Part shown: one piece after another, positions 61,201 through 64,000 of the stretch
Layout of the letters: each line of letters begins with the position of its first letter
How positions within the stretch are numbered: the first letter of the stretch is position 1
Assembly (NCBI GenBank): GCA_008921705.1
Contig: VFFE01009152.1
Span: 1,113,429-1,177,428, forward strand
From: Burhinus oedicnemus
Lineage: Eukaryota > Chordata > Aves > Charadriiformes > Burhinidae
Direction of reading: 5' to 3'
Length of the DNA: 64,000 nucleotides
The notes under the pieces: model-generated
The model's database searches: none
What the model saw: the letters and a program-made list of their open reading frames with translations, nothing else
Told to the model about the DNA's origin: nothing
Program-made: the position numbers and the translations under genes

Positions 61201-61864
61201 CTTGCTTGCTTTTCCTGTTATCTATTAAGAGATGGGCAACTATGTAACCTGAAACACAGAAAATATTTTGTTAGCATTCTGTCAAATTATCTAGTAGAAA
61301 ACTGAACAAGAACCACACTTACATGCAGCTTCATCCACTGATAATTCACTGGCCAGAATCCCACCAATTTTACTAAAAGATGGCATCTGTATACCATACT
61401 TCTCTAGCTCCTTTCGCATGTTGCTGATTTCTTCCTCTTTTCAAATAAAAAAAGAAATATTATCAGAACAAAAACATAATTTCATTATGAACTACCATAC
61501 CTACAAATACAGGTGTAATGTTTTTGAAAACATTTGTGGCAAGGGCTTCTTAGCAGTTTTTCCTCCCCATTTTGAAGGAATCTAAGACACGACAAGTATT
61601 CCATGTAAATTCACTCCCTTCTCTCCTTCAGAGACTGGCATTCATTAAAAATAGCAGCCTCCCACCTATTTAATTAGGATGTGTTCAGAACAACTTCACA
61701 GGAGGAGAAAGACCATAATAGAAAATATGTACAATGTTAGCAGATTTACTGGGTGAAGAAACCATCTAACATATGATTAGATAAGCAGTTTATTACCTGT
61801 GAAGTCTACTTTTCCCAGTAGGTCCTGGATCTGTGGTGCTAATCCTAGTTTGAACAGATATAAA
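6119..61864 (-). CDS. IQGAP2: IQGAP2, Ras GTPase-activating-like protein (3' 33 coding exons; N-terminus outside window)
   Basis: Scaffold protein of the cell cortex that binds active Cdc42/Rac, actin and calmodulin without being a working GAP. 33 exons (listed separately, e1 = most 5' in the window) join in phase into 1506 codons plus stop. Window-residue order: end of CH domain (1-22), IQGAP repeats (about 60-520), WW-like segment (about 526-560), four IQ motifs (about 592-700), GRD (about 720-1100), RGCT (about 1150-1506). The GRD has Thr ([15 protein letters not shown]) where RasGAPs carry the arginine finger, as known for IQGAPs. IQGAP2 rather than IQGAP1/3 is chosen from IQGAP2-type stretches ([36 protein letters not shown]) and from the nested F2RL2. 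The initiator exon and most of the CH domain lie beyond 64000. Introns follow GT-AG throughout. Adding about 153 upstream residues, as in human, predicts about 1659 aa, against 1575 remembered for human IQGAP2 and 1657 for IQGAP1. Confidence 0.96.
6719..6827 (-). CDS. IQGAP2: IQGAP2 coding exon e32
   Basis: 109 nt. Encodes [20 protein letters not shown] then [24 protein letters not shown] is IQGAP2-like; IQGAP1 has VQMETFML. Acceptor ttttgag, donor gtagag. Confidence 0.96.
7045..7063 (+). repeat. Poly-A run (19 nt) in IQGAP2 intron
   Basis: Uninterrupted A19 in the intron between e31 and e32. It could be a retroposon tail, but the adjoining sequence is not recognisable as a known element. 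Confidence 0.8.
7747..7890 (-). CDS. IQGAP2: IQGAP2 coding exon e31 (RGCT)
   Basis: 144 nt. Encodes [47 protein letters not shown] plus split Gln. Start of the C2-like C-terminal fold that binds Cdc42 and other partners (family knowledge). Acceptor tcccag, donor gtaagt. Confidence 0.96.
8707..8867 (-). CDS. IQGAP2: IQGAP2 coding exon e30 (RGCT)
   Basis: 161 nt, phase 0 start. Encodes [53 protein letters not shown] plus split Lys. Basic coiled helix of the RGCT. Acceptor ttttag, donor gtgagt. Confidence 0.96.
9640..9694. repeat. 31-bp tandem duplication in IQGAP2 intron
   Basis: Two copies of a TGAGTAATTAAAGATAATCC-type unit, starting at 9640 and 9671. More isolated GAGTAATT motifs lie at about 9539, 9624 and 9938. 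Confidence 0.8.
10247..10459 (-). CDS. IQGAP2: IQGAP2 coding exon e29 (RGCT)
   Basis: 213 nt, 71 whole codons. Encodes [60 protein letters not shown] and [11 protein letters not shown]. Acceptor acccag, donor gtaaag. Confidence 0.96.
10974..11002. repeat. (GT)n microsatellite
   Basis: About 14 uninterrupted GT units in the intron between e28 and e29. Likely polymorphic. Confidence 0.95.
11347..11434 (-). CDS. IQGAP2: IQGAP2 coding exon e28 (RGCT)
   Basis: 88 nt. Encodes [20 protein letters not shown] then LETPATAQQ, a conserved IQGAP RGCT block. Acceptor taaaag, donor gtaagt. Confidence 0.95.
11435..14767 (-). other. IQGAP2: IQGAP2 intron between e27 and e28
   Basis: 3.3-kb intron with T-rich runs near 13490-13506 and 14701-14715. 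No repeat family or extra exon recognised. Confidence 0.6.
14768..14909 (-). CDS. IQGAP2: IQGAP2 coding exon e27 (RGCT)
   Basis: 142 nt, two spare bases at each end. Encodes [46 protein letters not shown] plus split Lys. Acceptor cttgcag, donor gtaagt. Confidence 0.95.
15810..15912 (-). CDS. IQGAP2: IQGAP2 coding exon e26 (RGCT)
   Basis: 103 nt. Encodes [20 protein letters not shown] then [14 protein letters not shown] plus split Gly. Start of the RasGAP C-terminal region. Acceptor tttatag, donor gtatgc. Confidence 0.95.
15913..18621 (-). other. IQGAP2: IQGAP2 intron between e25 and e26
   Basis: 2.7-kb intron with a T16 run at about 17323-17338 and a G/T-rich patch around 17945-18030. No gene or mobile element recognised. 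Confidence 0.6.
18622..18754 (-). CDS. IQGAP2: IQGAP2 coding exon e25
   Basis: 133 nt. Encodes [44 protein letters not shown]. Bridge between the GRD and RGCT regions. Acceptor ctcttag, donor gtaagt. Confidence 0.95.
19600..19930 (+). mobile_element. Old CR1 LINE fragment
   Basis: Diverged match to the 3' coding/UTR part of an ancient CR1 subfamily, recognised by the order of phrases: ...ttcattcatcaaatcccacaa..., aaataaatgaaaggaag, gctgtggaggcagatgatct, ggacaaattcctgcag. Plus orientation, in the intron between e24 and e25. Boundaries approximate. Confidence 0.65.
20881..21113 (-). CDS. IQGAP2: IQGAP2 coding exon e24 (end of GRD)
   Basis: 233 nt, the largest coding exon here. Encodes [40 protein letters not shown] and [13 protein letters not shown] plus split Arg. 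[12 protein letters not shown] is the RasGAP FLR-like signature region of IQGAPs. Acceptor ttctag, donor gtatgc. Confidence 0.96.
22718..22802 (-). CDS. IQGAP2: IQGAP2 coding exon e23 (GRD)
   Basis: 85 nt. Encodes [20 protein letters not shown] then ATEDELLK. Conserved GRD helix contacting the GTPase switch region (family knowledge). Acceptor atgtag, donor gtagac. Confidence 0.95.
23144..23284 (-). CDS. IQGAP2: IQGAP2 coding exon e22 (GRD)
   Basis: 141 nt. Encodes [46 protein letters not shown] plus split Pro. Acceptor tttgcag, donor gtaagt. Confidence 0.95.
23901..24125 (-). CDS. IQGAP2: IQGAP2 coding exon e21 (GRD core)
   Basis: 225 nt, one base at the start, two at the end. Encodes [60 protein letters not shown], ending TGEA plus split Ser. 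Acceptor gatacag; the other nearby AG sites put a stop in frame. Donor gtgagt. Confidence 0.95.
24779..24942 (-). CDS. IQGAP2: IQGAP2 coding exon e20 (GRD)
   Basis: 164 nt, phase 0 start, two bases over. Encodes [54 protein letters not shown]. The first Thr stands where RasGAPs have the catalytic arginine, so GTP hydrolysis is not expected. The codon split with e21 reads AAC (Asn), where human has Lys. Confidence 0.95.
25055..25071. repeat. (TA)n microsatellite
   Basis: Short perfect TA run in the intron between e19 and e20. Confidence 0.8.
25741..25890 (-). CDS. IQGAP2: IQGAP2 coding exon e19 (GRD)
   Basis: 150 nt, 50 whole codons: [20 protein letters not shown], then [20 protein letters not shown] and [11 protein letters not shown]-terminal part of the RasGAP-related domain. 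Acceptor ctgcag, donor gtaaat. Confidence 0.95.
26368..26550 (+). mobile_element. CR1 LINE 3' fragment next to exon e18
   Basis: CR1 3' end in plus orientation: ggcacaggttgctcagggag, ggcaacctgctctaagtggc, ttggaccagatgacctccag. It ends about 60 bp from the e18 splice donor (26610), antisense to IQGAP2. 5'-truncated and non-coding. Confidence 0.88.
26611..26819 (-). CDS. IQGAP2: IQGAP2 coding exon e18 (entry to GRD)
   Basis: 209 nt, starting with two bases. Encodes [40 protein letters not shown] and [19 protein letters not shown]. Acceptor ctatag. The donor gtcagc is weak, and a CR1 tail ends about 60 bp beyond it. Confidence 0.94.
27134..27203 (-). CDS. IQGAP2: IQGAP2 coding exon e17 (fourth IQ motif)
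   Basis: 70 nt, 23 codons plus one base: [20 protein letters not shown] then RTL. IQ motif 4. Donor gtaagt, acceptor ttccag. Confidence 0.95.
27369..27440 (-). CDS. IQGAP2: IQGAP2 coding exon e16 (third IQ motif)
   Basis: 72 nt, 24 whole codons: [20 protein letters not shown] then FKDH. IQ motif 3. The acceptor's pyrimidine tract lies in an AT-rich tandem repeat (27444-27484). Donor gtaagt. Confidence 0.95.
27444..27484. repeat. AT-rich tandem repeat in a splice-acceptor tract
   Basis: Repeats of an AAATTAAATAAA-like unit immediately beside the e16 acceptor (27441-27442). On the minus strand it reads as T-rich TTTTATTTAA units that serve as the pyrimidine tract. Confidence 0.75.
28132..28215 (-). 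CDS. IQGAP2: IQGAP2 coding exon e15 (second IQ motif)
   Basis: 84 nt, 28 whole codons: [20 protein letters not shown] then GNVAAIVK. It completes IQ motif 2, begun by KIQ of e14, and opens motif 3. Acceptor aaaacag, donor gtaaga. Confidence 0.95.
29793..29963 (-). CDS. IQGAP2: IQGAP2 coding exon e14 (first IQ motif)
   Basis: 171 nt, 57 whole codons. Encodes [20 protein letters not shown], then [20 protein letters not shown], a calmodulin/light-chain binding IQ motif (LQxxxRGxxxR), and ends in AIKIQ, the start of the next IQ motif. Acceptor ttaacag, donor gtattg. Confidence 0.95.
30975..31117 (-). CDS. IQGAP2: IQGAP2 coding exon e13 (WW-like domain)
   Basis: 143 nt, starting with two bases. 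Encodes [20 protein letters not shown] then [20 protein letters not shown] and LTGEEIQ. The first WW tryptophan (SPW) and the aromatic run (YYYYYN) are present. The position expected to hold the second Trp before xxP reads Cys (codon TGT). Acceptor cttttag, donor gtaggt. Confidence 0.93.
32343..32504 (-). CDS. IQGAP2: IQGAP2 coding exon e12 (last IQGAP repeat)
   Basis: 162 nt, two bases at the start, one at the end. Encodes [40 protein letters not shown]. Acceptor accctag, donor gtaaaa. Confidence 0.92.
32505..38574 (-). other. IQGAP2: IQGAP2 intron between e11 and e12
   Basis: 6.1-kb intron holding the large CR1 copy at 34327-35930. The rest (32505-34326 and 35931-38574) shows no recognised gene. 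Confidence 0.65.
34327..35930 (-). mobile_element. CR1 LINE, 5'-truncated, with degraded reverse-transcriptase ORF2
   Basis: About 1.6 kb, minus orientation, i.e. sense to IQGAP2. The 3' tail is at 34327 (aatcacagaatcacaggggt). The RT region is readable in broken frames: [11 protein letters not shown] near 35830, [34 protein letters not shown], then [20 protein letters not shown] and the polymerase motif FADD near 35200, and the C-terminal [14 protein letters not shown] block at 34404-34637. At least two frame breaks separate these segments, and endonuclease and ORF1 are missing, so it cannot move on its own. The upstream boundary is approximate. Confidence 0.93.
38575..38665 (-). CDS. IQGAP2: IQGAP2 coding exon e11
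   Basis: 91 nt, phase 0 start, one base over. Encodes [20 protein letters not shown] then [10 protein letters not shown]. The LWLDEIQ signature is an IQGAP family hallmark. Donor gtaagc; the reading continues in frame past it for only three codons before a stop. Confidence 0.93.
40061..40280 (+). repeat. (GAAAAAA)n / poly-A purine tract
   Basis: About 220 bp of pure A/G: 7-bp GAAAAAA units flanking an uninterrupted A48 (40157-40204). One strand is all purine and largely mirror-symmetric. It begins about 0.93 kb and ends about 0.7 kb upstream of the F2RL2 start codon. The lysine-rich ORFs in it are artefacts. Its length may be misassembled. Confidence 0.97.
40989..41046 (+). CDS. F2RL2: F2RL2 exon 1 coding part (signal peptide)
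   Basis: 58 nt from ATG to donor CAACAG|gtgagt. Encodes 19 residues of signal peptide plus one base (G) that completes an Ala codon with exon 2 (G|CT). The ATG is chosen because it opens a hydrophobic signal sequence and the donor phase fits exon 2. No TATA box stands out upstream. Confidence 0.88.
40989..43750 (+). CDS. F2RL2: F2RL2, protease-activated receptor 3 (PAR3), class A GPCR
   Basis: Join of 40989-41046 and 42663-43750, 381 aa (human PAR3 374, as remembered). Plasma-membrane receptor or cofactor cut by thrombin. Residues 1-19 are a signal peptide ([19 protein letters not shown]). Cleavage site LIK37|T38FRG matches human LPIK|TFRG, and an acidic/aromatic stretch ([13 protein letters not shown]) sits where human has its thrombin-exosite sequence. 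N-glycosylation sequons lie in the N-terminal tail. TM1 about 98-123, TM2 about 132-154, TM3 from 168. Cys168 and Cys247 (in the PAR hallmark CHDV of the second extracellular loop) should form the disulfide. The G-protein motif reads SRY, and TM7 has DPFLY in place of NPxxY, as in PARs. The cytoplasmic tail is short, typical of PAR3. The two-exon structure with a signal-peptide first exon is that of the PAR family. The gene lies in an IQGAP2 intron on the opposite strand. Confidence 0.96.
41047..42662 (+). other. F2RL2: F2RL2 intron 1
   Basis: 1616-bp intron with donor gtgagt and acceptor tttttttttaag, phase 1. AT-rich, with a short (TA)n(CA)n stretch near 41508-41525. No other gene or clear mobile element seen. 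Confidence 0.85.
42663..43750 (+). CDS. F2RL2: F2RL2 exon 2 (cleavage site, 7TM, stop)
   Basis: 1088 nt after acceptor ttttttttaag. It starts with CT, completing the split Ala, and ends at TGA 43748-43750. It carries the whole ectodomain after the signal peptide, the tethered ligand and all seven helices. The 14 residues before the first GTG at 42701 ([14 protein letters not shown]) are part of the protein, so a start at 42701 is wrong. Confidence 0.95.
43751..44845 (+). other. F2RL2: F2RL2 3' untranslated region (approximate)
   Basis: Follows the stop codon. AATAAA hexamers at 44637-44642 and 44819-44824 are candidate poly(A) signals, giving a 3' UTR of about 0.9-1.1 kb. Short ORFs here look like chance. 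Confidence 0.45.
45890..46200. other. GC-rich patch downstream of F2RL2
   Basis: About 300 bp of clearly higher GC content than its AT-rich surroundings, with scattered CpGs and several gcaccac/gcagccacc-like segments. A 161-codon plus-strand ORF (45689-46174) spans it but has no recognisable domain. It could be a regulatory element or an old insertion. Confidence 0.3.
47204..47367 (-). CDS. IQGAP2: IQGAP2 coding exon e10 (IQGAP repeat)
   Basis: 164 nt, starting with two bases. Encodes [33 protein letters not shown]... and ends AQKCK. The donor is AAG|gttaga, weaker than the consensus gtaagt. The intron that follows is the one containing F2RL2. Confidence 0.93.
49480..49604 (-). CDS. IQGAP2: IQGAP2 coding exon e9
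   Basis: 125 nt, one extra base at each end. Encodes [40 protein letters not shown] and E. The WND/EIQ.CIDMVN block is conserved in the IQGAP family. Acceptor cttatag, donor gtaagt. Confidence 0.93.
51870..52030 (-). CDS. IQGAP2: IQGAP2 coding exon e8 (IQGAP repeat)
   Basis: 161 nt, phase 0 start, two bases over at the end. Encodes [20 protein letters not shown] then LNQALENKD... and ends in EEENFQ plus a split Arg. Acceptor cctacag, donor gtaaaa. Confidence 0.94.
52568..52731 (-). CDS. IQGAP2: IQGAP2 coding exon e7 (IQGAP repeat)
   Basis: 164 nt, starting with two bases. Encodes [20 protein letters not shown] ...[18 protein letters not shown] ...[11 protein letters not shown]. The KPEAQLP..YPFAAA-type block is typical of IQGAP2. 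Acceptor tctctag, donor gtaaga. Confidence 0.94.
52732..55155 (-). other. IQGAP2: IQGAP2 intron between e6 and e7
   Basis: 2.4-kb intron with no repeat family, RNA gene or additional exon recognised. Confidence 0.6.
55156..55243 (-). CDS. IQGAP2: IQGAP2 coding exon e6 (linker of extra repeat)
   Basis: 88 nt, phase 0 start, one base over at the end. Encodes [20 protein letters not shown] then NAEAEAHKL. It has the same length and phases as linker exon e4 and pairs with e5 to form an 84-residue module. Acceptor ctgttag, donor gtgagt. Confidence 0.9.
55768..55931 (-). CDS. IQGAP2: IQGAP2 coding exon e5 (extra IQGAP repeat)
   Basis: 164 nt, starting with two bases and ending on a codon boundary. 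Encodes [20 protein letters not shown]... [20 protein letters not shown] ...EQKMQ. It resembles an IQGAP1 segment (...SALANIDLALEQGDALALFRA, QQNSDWYLKQL) and has no counterpart that I remember in human IQGAP2. Acceptor atttcag, donor gtaatt. An inner alternative acceptor (cacatag) would break the frame. Confidence 0.9.
56488..56575 (-). CDS. IQGAP2: IQGAP2 coding exon e4 (linker)
   Basis: 88 nt, phase 0 at the start and one base over at the end. Encodes [20 protein letters not shown] then IQGNINKIN, a strongly conserved IQGAP linker. Donor gtaagc. Its end phase matches the start of both e5 and e7, so e5+e6 can be skipped without a frameshift. Confidence 0.94.
57226..57404 (-). CDS. IQGAP2: IQGAP2 coding exon e3 (IQGAP repeat)
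   Basis: 179 nt, starting with two bases and ending on a codon boundary. Encodes [20 protein letters not shown]... followed by a charged helix ending KESNARLK. First repeat of the INEAI-type IQGAP-repeat region, which mediates dimerisation and partner binding. Acceptor ttttag, donor gtaggt. Confidence 0.94.
57405..61322 (-). other. IQGAP2: IQGAP2 intron between e2 and e3
   Basis: 3.9-kb intron containing the CR1 tail at 59108-59344 and a short (CA)n at about 59881-59895. Otherwise unremarkable. Confidence 0.6.
59108..59344 (+). mobile_element. CR1 LINE 3' tail (about 240 bp)
   Basis: Plus orientation: aggaaaaggtttttcactga, ggcactggacaggctcccca-like block, gttggactcgatgatcctta, gtcccttccaagttg, ending in the CR1 octamer ATTCTATG at 59337-59344. 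A different subfamily from the 26.4-kb copy. Confidence 0.9.
61323..61436 (-). CDS. IQGAP2: IQGAP2 coding exon e2
   Basis: 114 nt, starting with two bases and ending with one. Encodes [20 protein letters not shown] then [17 protein letters not shown], nearly identical to remembered human IQGAP2. It links the CH domain to the IQGAP repeats. Acceptor ...gaaaag, donor gtaagt. Confidence 0.94.
61797..61864 (-). CDS. IQGAP2: IQGAP2 coding exon e1 (end of CH domain)
   Basis: 68 nt. It begins with one base completing a codon and ends with one base (G). It reads [22 protein letters not shown], the last helix of the actin-binding calponin-homology domain and the linker after it. Acceptor tttgcag, donor gtaata. 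This is the most 5' exon I could find; the preceding exon (ending ...HALS in human) is not in the window. Confidence 0.93.
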
Positions 61865-62814
61865 CTGCAAAGAAGAAAATTAGAATTTTAAGTCCTGCAT
61901 GTGGTTGAGGTGTCTGCTTTCTGTACAAAAGAAAAGGGCTTTTATGAAGCTTATCCTTTAACCCTTGACTTTCATGGGCTGATACAGAATAAATTAATAC
62001 AAAATAAATTTTCTTTATGCTGTATTTTAAAGTCTTACAGGAACAGAAGTCTTTTTTGATCTGATGTTTCAAAGAAGCATCTCTAAGAGAGAGGCACCGT
62101 CAGTATATCTCAGATCACAGGGGATGTGTAAACAAGTAGGAAACCTTAGTGGAAGACAGTTAAAGAAGTTCAAAAGCTAGTATTGGAGGGAAAAAAGTCA
62201 AGACGTGAACTCCCTTCAGTACAGCTTATAGCTTTGGATCTATGTACTGTTTTGATTTGCGTTATAACATCCCTGTAATTAATGGCTAAAGACACACAAA
62301 TCCCCAACACCCTTTTTACTCAGTGTAGAGGAACAAGGAACTGTAAGTCCATCCAAGCCCATCTCAAATACATTTGTGTCATTAGCTATTTAGCTTTTGG
62401 GAAATGAAGAAAGCTCAGTTTAAATTGTTATCCAGGAATGAATGCTTTTGTTTCAATATAGCATGAAAAATATCTATACTCGTTATTCCTAGAGTTCCGG
62501 GGTGCTTCCTGAAAAAACACCTGAGTACATCCATATTTTCTCAGTATCTTTCAAATACAAGGCATCTATTTACCTACAAAAGACTGGTGTTTCTATAATT
62601 TGTCAGTGAAATTCAATAAACTAGCAAGTTTTGCAAGCAGGGATCAGAAAGGTAGATTTTAAAAACAAGACTTAAACAACACGTTCTTCCAAAAAGATTA
62701 TTTTGCACCTCTTTAAATGACTTCACCCCAACTTCATACATTGCAAATGTGCATTTTGGCTTGGGTTTTTTGTTTCTAGAGGGGCACATTTCCCTTTTGT
62801 GTTTTGTTGTTGGA

Positions 62815-62846
<32 letters not shown>

Positions 62847-64000
62847 AAGTGTGCTTGTTATTCTACTACTACTTAAGAAAAAAAATGTTTTGAAGCTGTC
62901 CAGCTTCAGAGGGATAGTTTGTCCAGGATGTAGCAGTGATATGCTTGCAAAGATCATGTGAAAACTAAATTTTTCAGGGAAAATAAAAATCTCATAAGCA
63001 CTACTATTTATGAACAAGAATCATTGTTAACATCTTAATTTAAATGAAGCAGTTCTTAACCTCATTTAGTCCAGGAAGAAATCCAAATCGGCTTTCACAA
63101 GAAAAATGGTGCAAGAAATGAGACCTATGTCTTTGTATTTTTCAAGTCAGGCTTTAAGTATTGATGTTTCAAGAAGAGAAAAGCAAGAGGGTAATTATAT
63201 TCAACAGGAGTCTAGGAATTGTTTGCTAAGTCACTCTTTTCTGGCCAGGGCACTGCTGTATTTGACAGTGCAAGTTGTTCCACATACTGTAAGTGCAATG
63301 GTCTTCATTTCAGACTTGAACCAGGATATATAATAAAAATATATTTAAACCATTTTACTTAGAGTCATTGTCTATCTTCAGGCCCTCTAGCAGCTCAAAG
63401 ATCAGCAAACCCCCAAATAACCAAAGCCTTGCCCTGTGAACTATTAACATTTCAGATTTCAAATACACCATTTGGCTAGACAGAGCTTTTTGCTCTTATT
63501 ACCTACAGTTAAGTGTATTTATGCTTAAAGGGGCAATTAAAAATTAGCTTATCAAATTTAAGCACTTAAATTTTGCACACTGACTGTGCATAAATGAATT
63601 AATGTAGGAAACTAAAGGTAGTTTGAGGATTTCCAAGAATGAGAATAAGAAAATATTTTTGTTGAAAATACTTTTGTTGGAAAGCTCAATAATCTTGTTG
63701 CTTTGGAGTAATGACGTCCTAACAACTAAGAAAGAATGGGAAGTAGGTCAACCCTCACCTCTCTGAGAAGGTGCTCAATTTTCCCTAGTTATAAGCCTTT
63801 GAAATTTGAGCATGTGCTCCAAGATGCATTAGAATTTAGCATTTAAACCCAATGGTGATTCTTCCTATAGCGGTCGTGTGCATATGCTACAGCTGCAAAG
63901 GTGAATAGCCTGCTTGTAATTGCTGTTTCTAAATGCTGTGCTGCTGGACTCTGAGAACAGGGACATGGACTTTTCCAGGGCCATTCAACACAGTACTGAT
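61865..64000 (-). other. IQGAP2: IQGAP2 intron upstream of e1 (runs off the window)
   Basis: At least 2.1 kb of intron. I looked for the preceding CH-domain exon and saw none. It holds a T25A9 run at 62815-62848. Confidence 0.7.
62815..62848. repeat. T25-A9 homopolymer palindrome
   Basis: 25 T followed directly by 9 A, forming a perfect T9A9 inverted repeat at its centre. Length uncertain because of homopolymer sequencing error. Confidence 0.85.

Noticed and set aside
61865..64000. Search for the preceding IQGAP2 CH-domain exons
   Set aside because: No minus-strand reading resembling the upstream CH exon (ending ...IYCIHALS in human) was found; it must lie beyond the window.
1..64000. CRISPR arrays, operons, phage or plasmid features, tRNA or rRNA genes
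   Set aside because: The window is vertebrate chromosomal DNA; no regularly spaced repeats or structured RNA genes were recognised by eye.

Overview
This is a vertebrate genomic window, almost certainly from a bird. Chicken-repeat-1 (CR1) LINE fragments are the only recognisable interspersed repeats. The introns are compact: 33 exons of a gene that is very large in mammals fit in about 56 kb. Both protein-coding genes are split by GT-AG introns. Gene names rest on reading the translated exons and comparing them with remembered IQGAP and PAR family sequences; no database search was run.

The main gene is IQGAP2 on the minus strand. I traced 33 coding exons from 61864 down to a stop codon at 6119-6121. 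Every junction is in phase, giving 4522 coding nt and 1506 codons plus stop. The window starts inside the end of the N-terminal calponin-homology (CH) domain. It then carries the IQGAP-repeat region, the WW-like segment, four IQ motifs, the RasGAP-related domain (GRD) and the RasGAP C-terminal (RGCT) region, ending in ...NKKFYGK. The promoter, start codon and first CH exons lie beyond base 64000. The 3' UTR probably runs to about 5.3 kb.

F2RL2 (protease-activated receptor 3, PAR3) is nested in the 8.5-kb IQGAP2 intron between 38666 and 47203, on the opposite (plus) strand. It has a short signal-peptide exon (40989-41046) and a large exon (42663-43750) carrying the thrombin-type cleavage site, the tethered ligand and all seven membrane helices. 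The same nested antisense arrangement is known in human.

Bases 1-5300 are the region downstream of IQGAP2. They hold a CpG island around 1250-1700, broken by a 20-N assembly gap, and a CR1 tail at about 2104-2290. By synteny the next gene should be F2R, but no F2R coding sequence could be recognised. Introns hold a 1.6-kb CR1 copy with reverse-transcriptase remnants (about 34327-35930), three shorter CR1 tails elsewhere, a 220-bp (GAAAAAA)n/poly-A tract 0.7 kb upstream of F2RL2, and several microsatellites.

The most interesting signals are in IQGAP2. It carries a two-exon, 84-residue IQGAP-repeat module (exons at 55768-55931 and 55156-55243) that, as I recall the sequences, IQGAP1 has and human IQGAP2 lacks. 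It also has a Cys where the second WW-domain Trp is expected, and a first IQ motif that looks intact.
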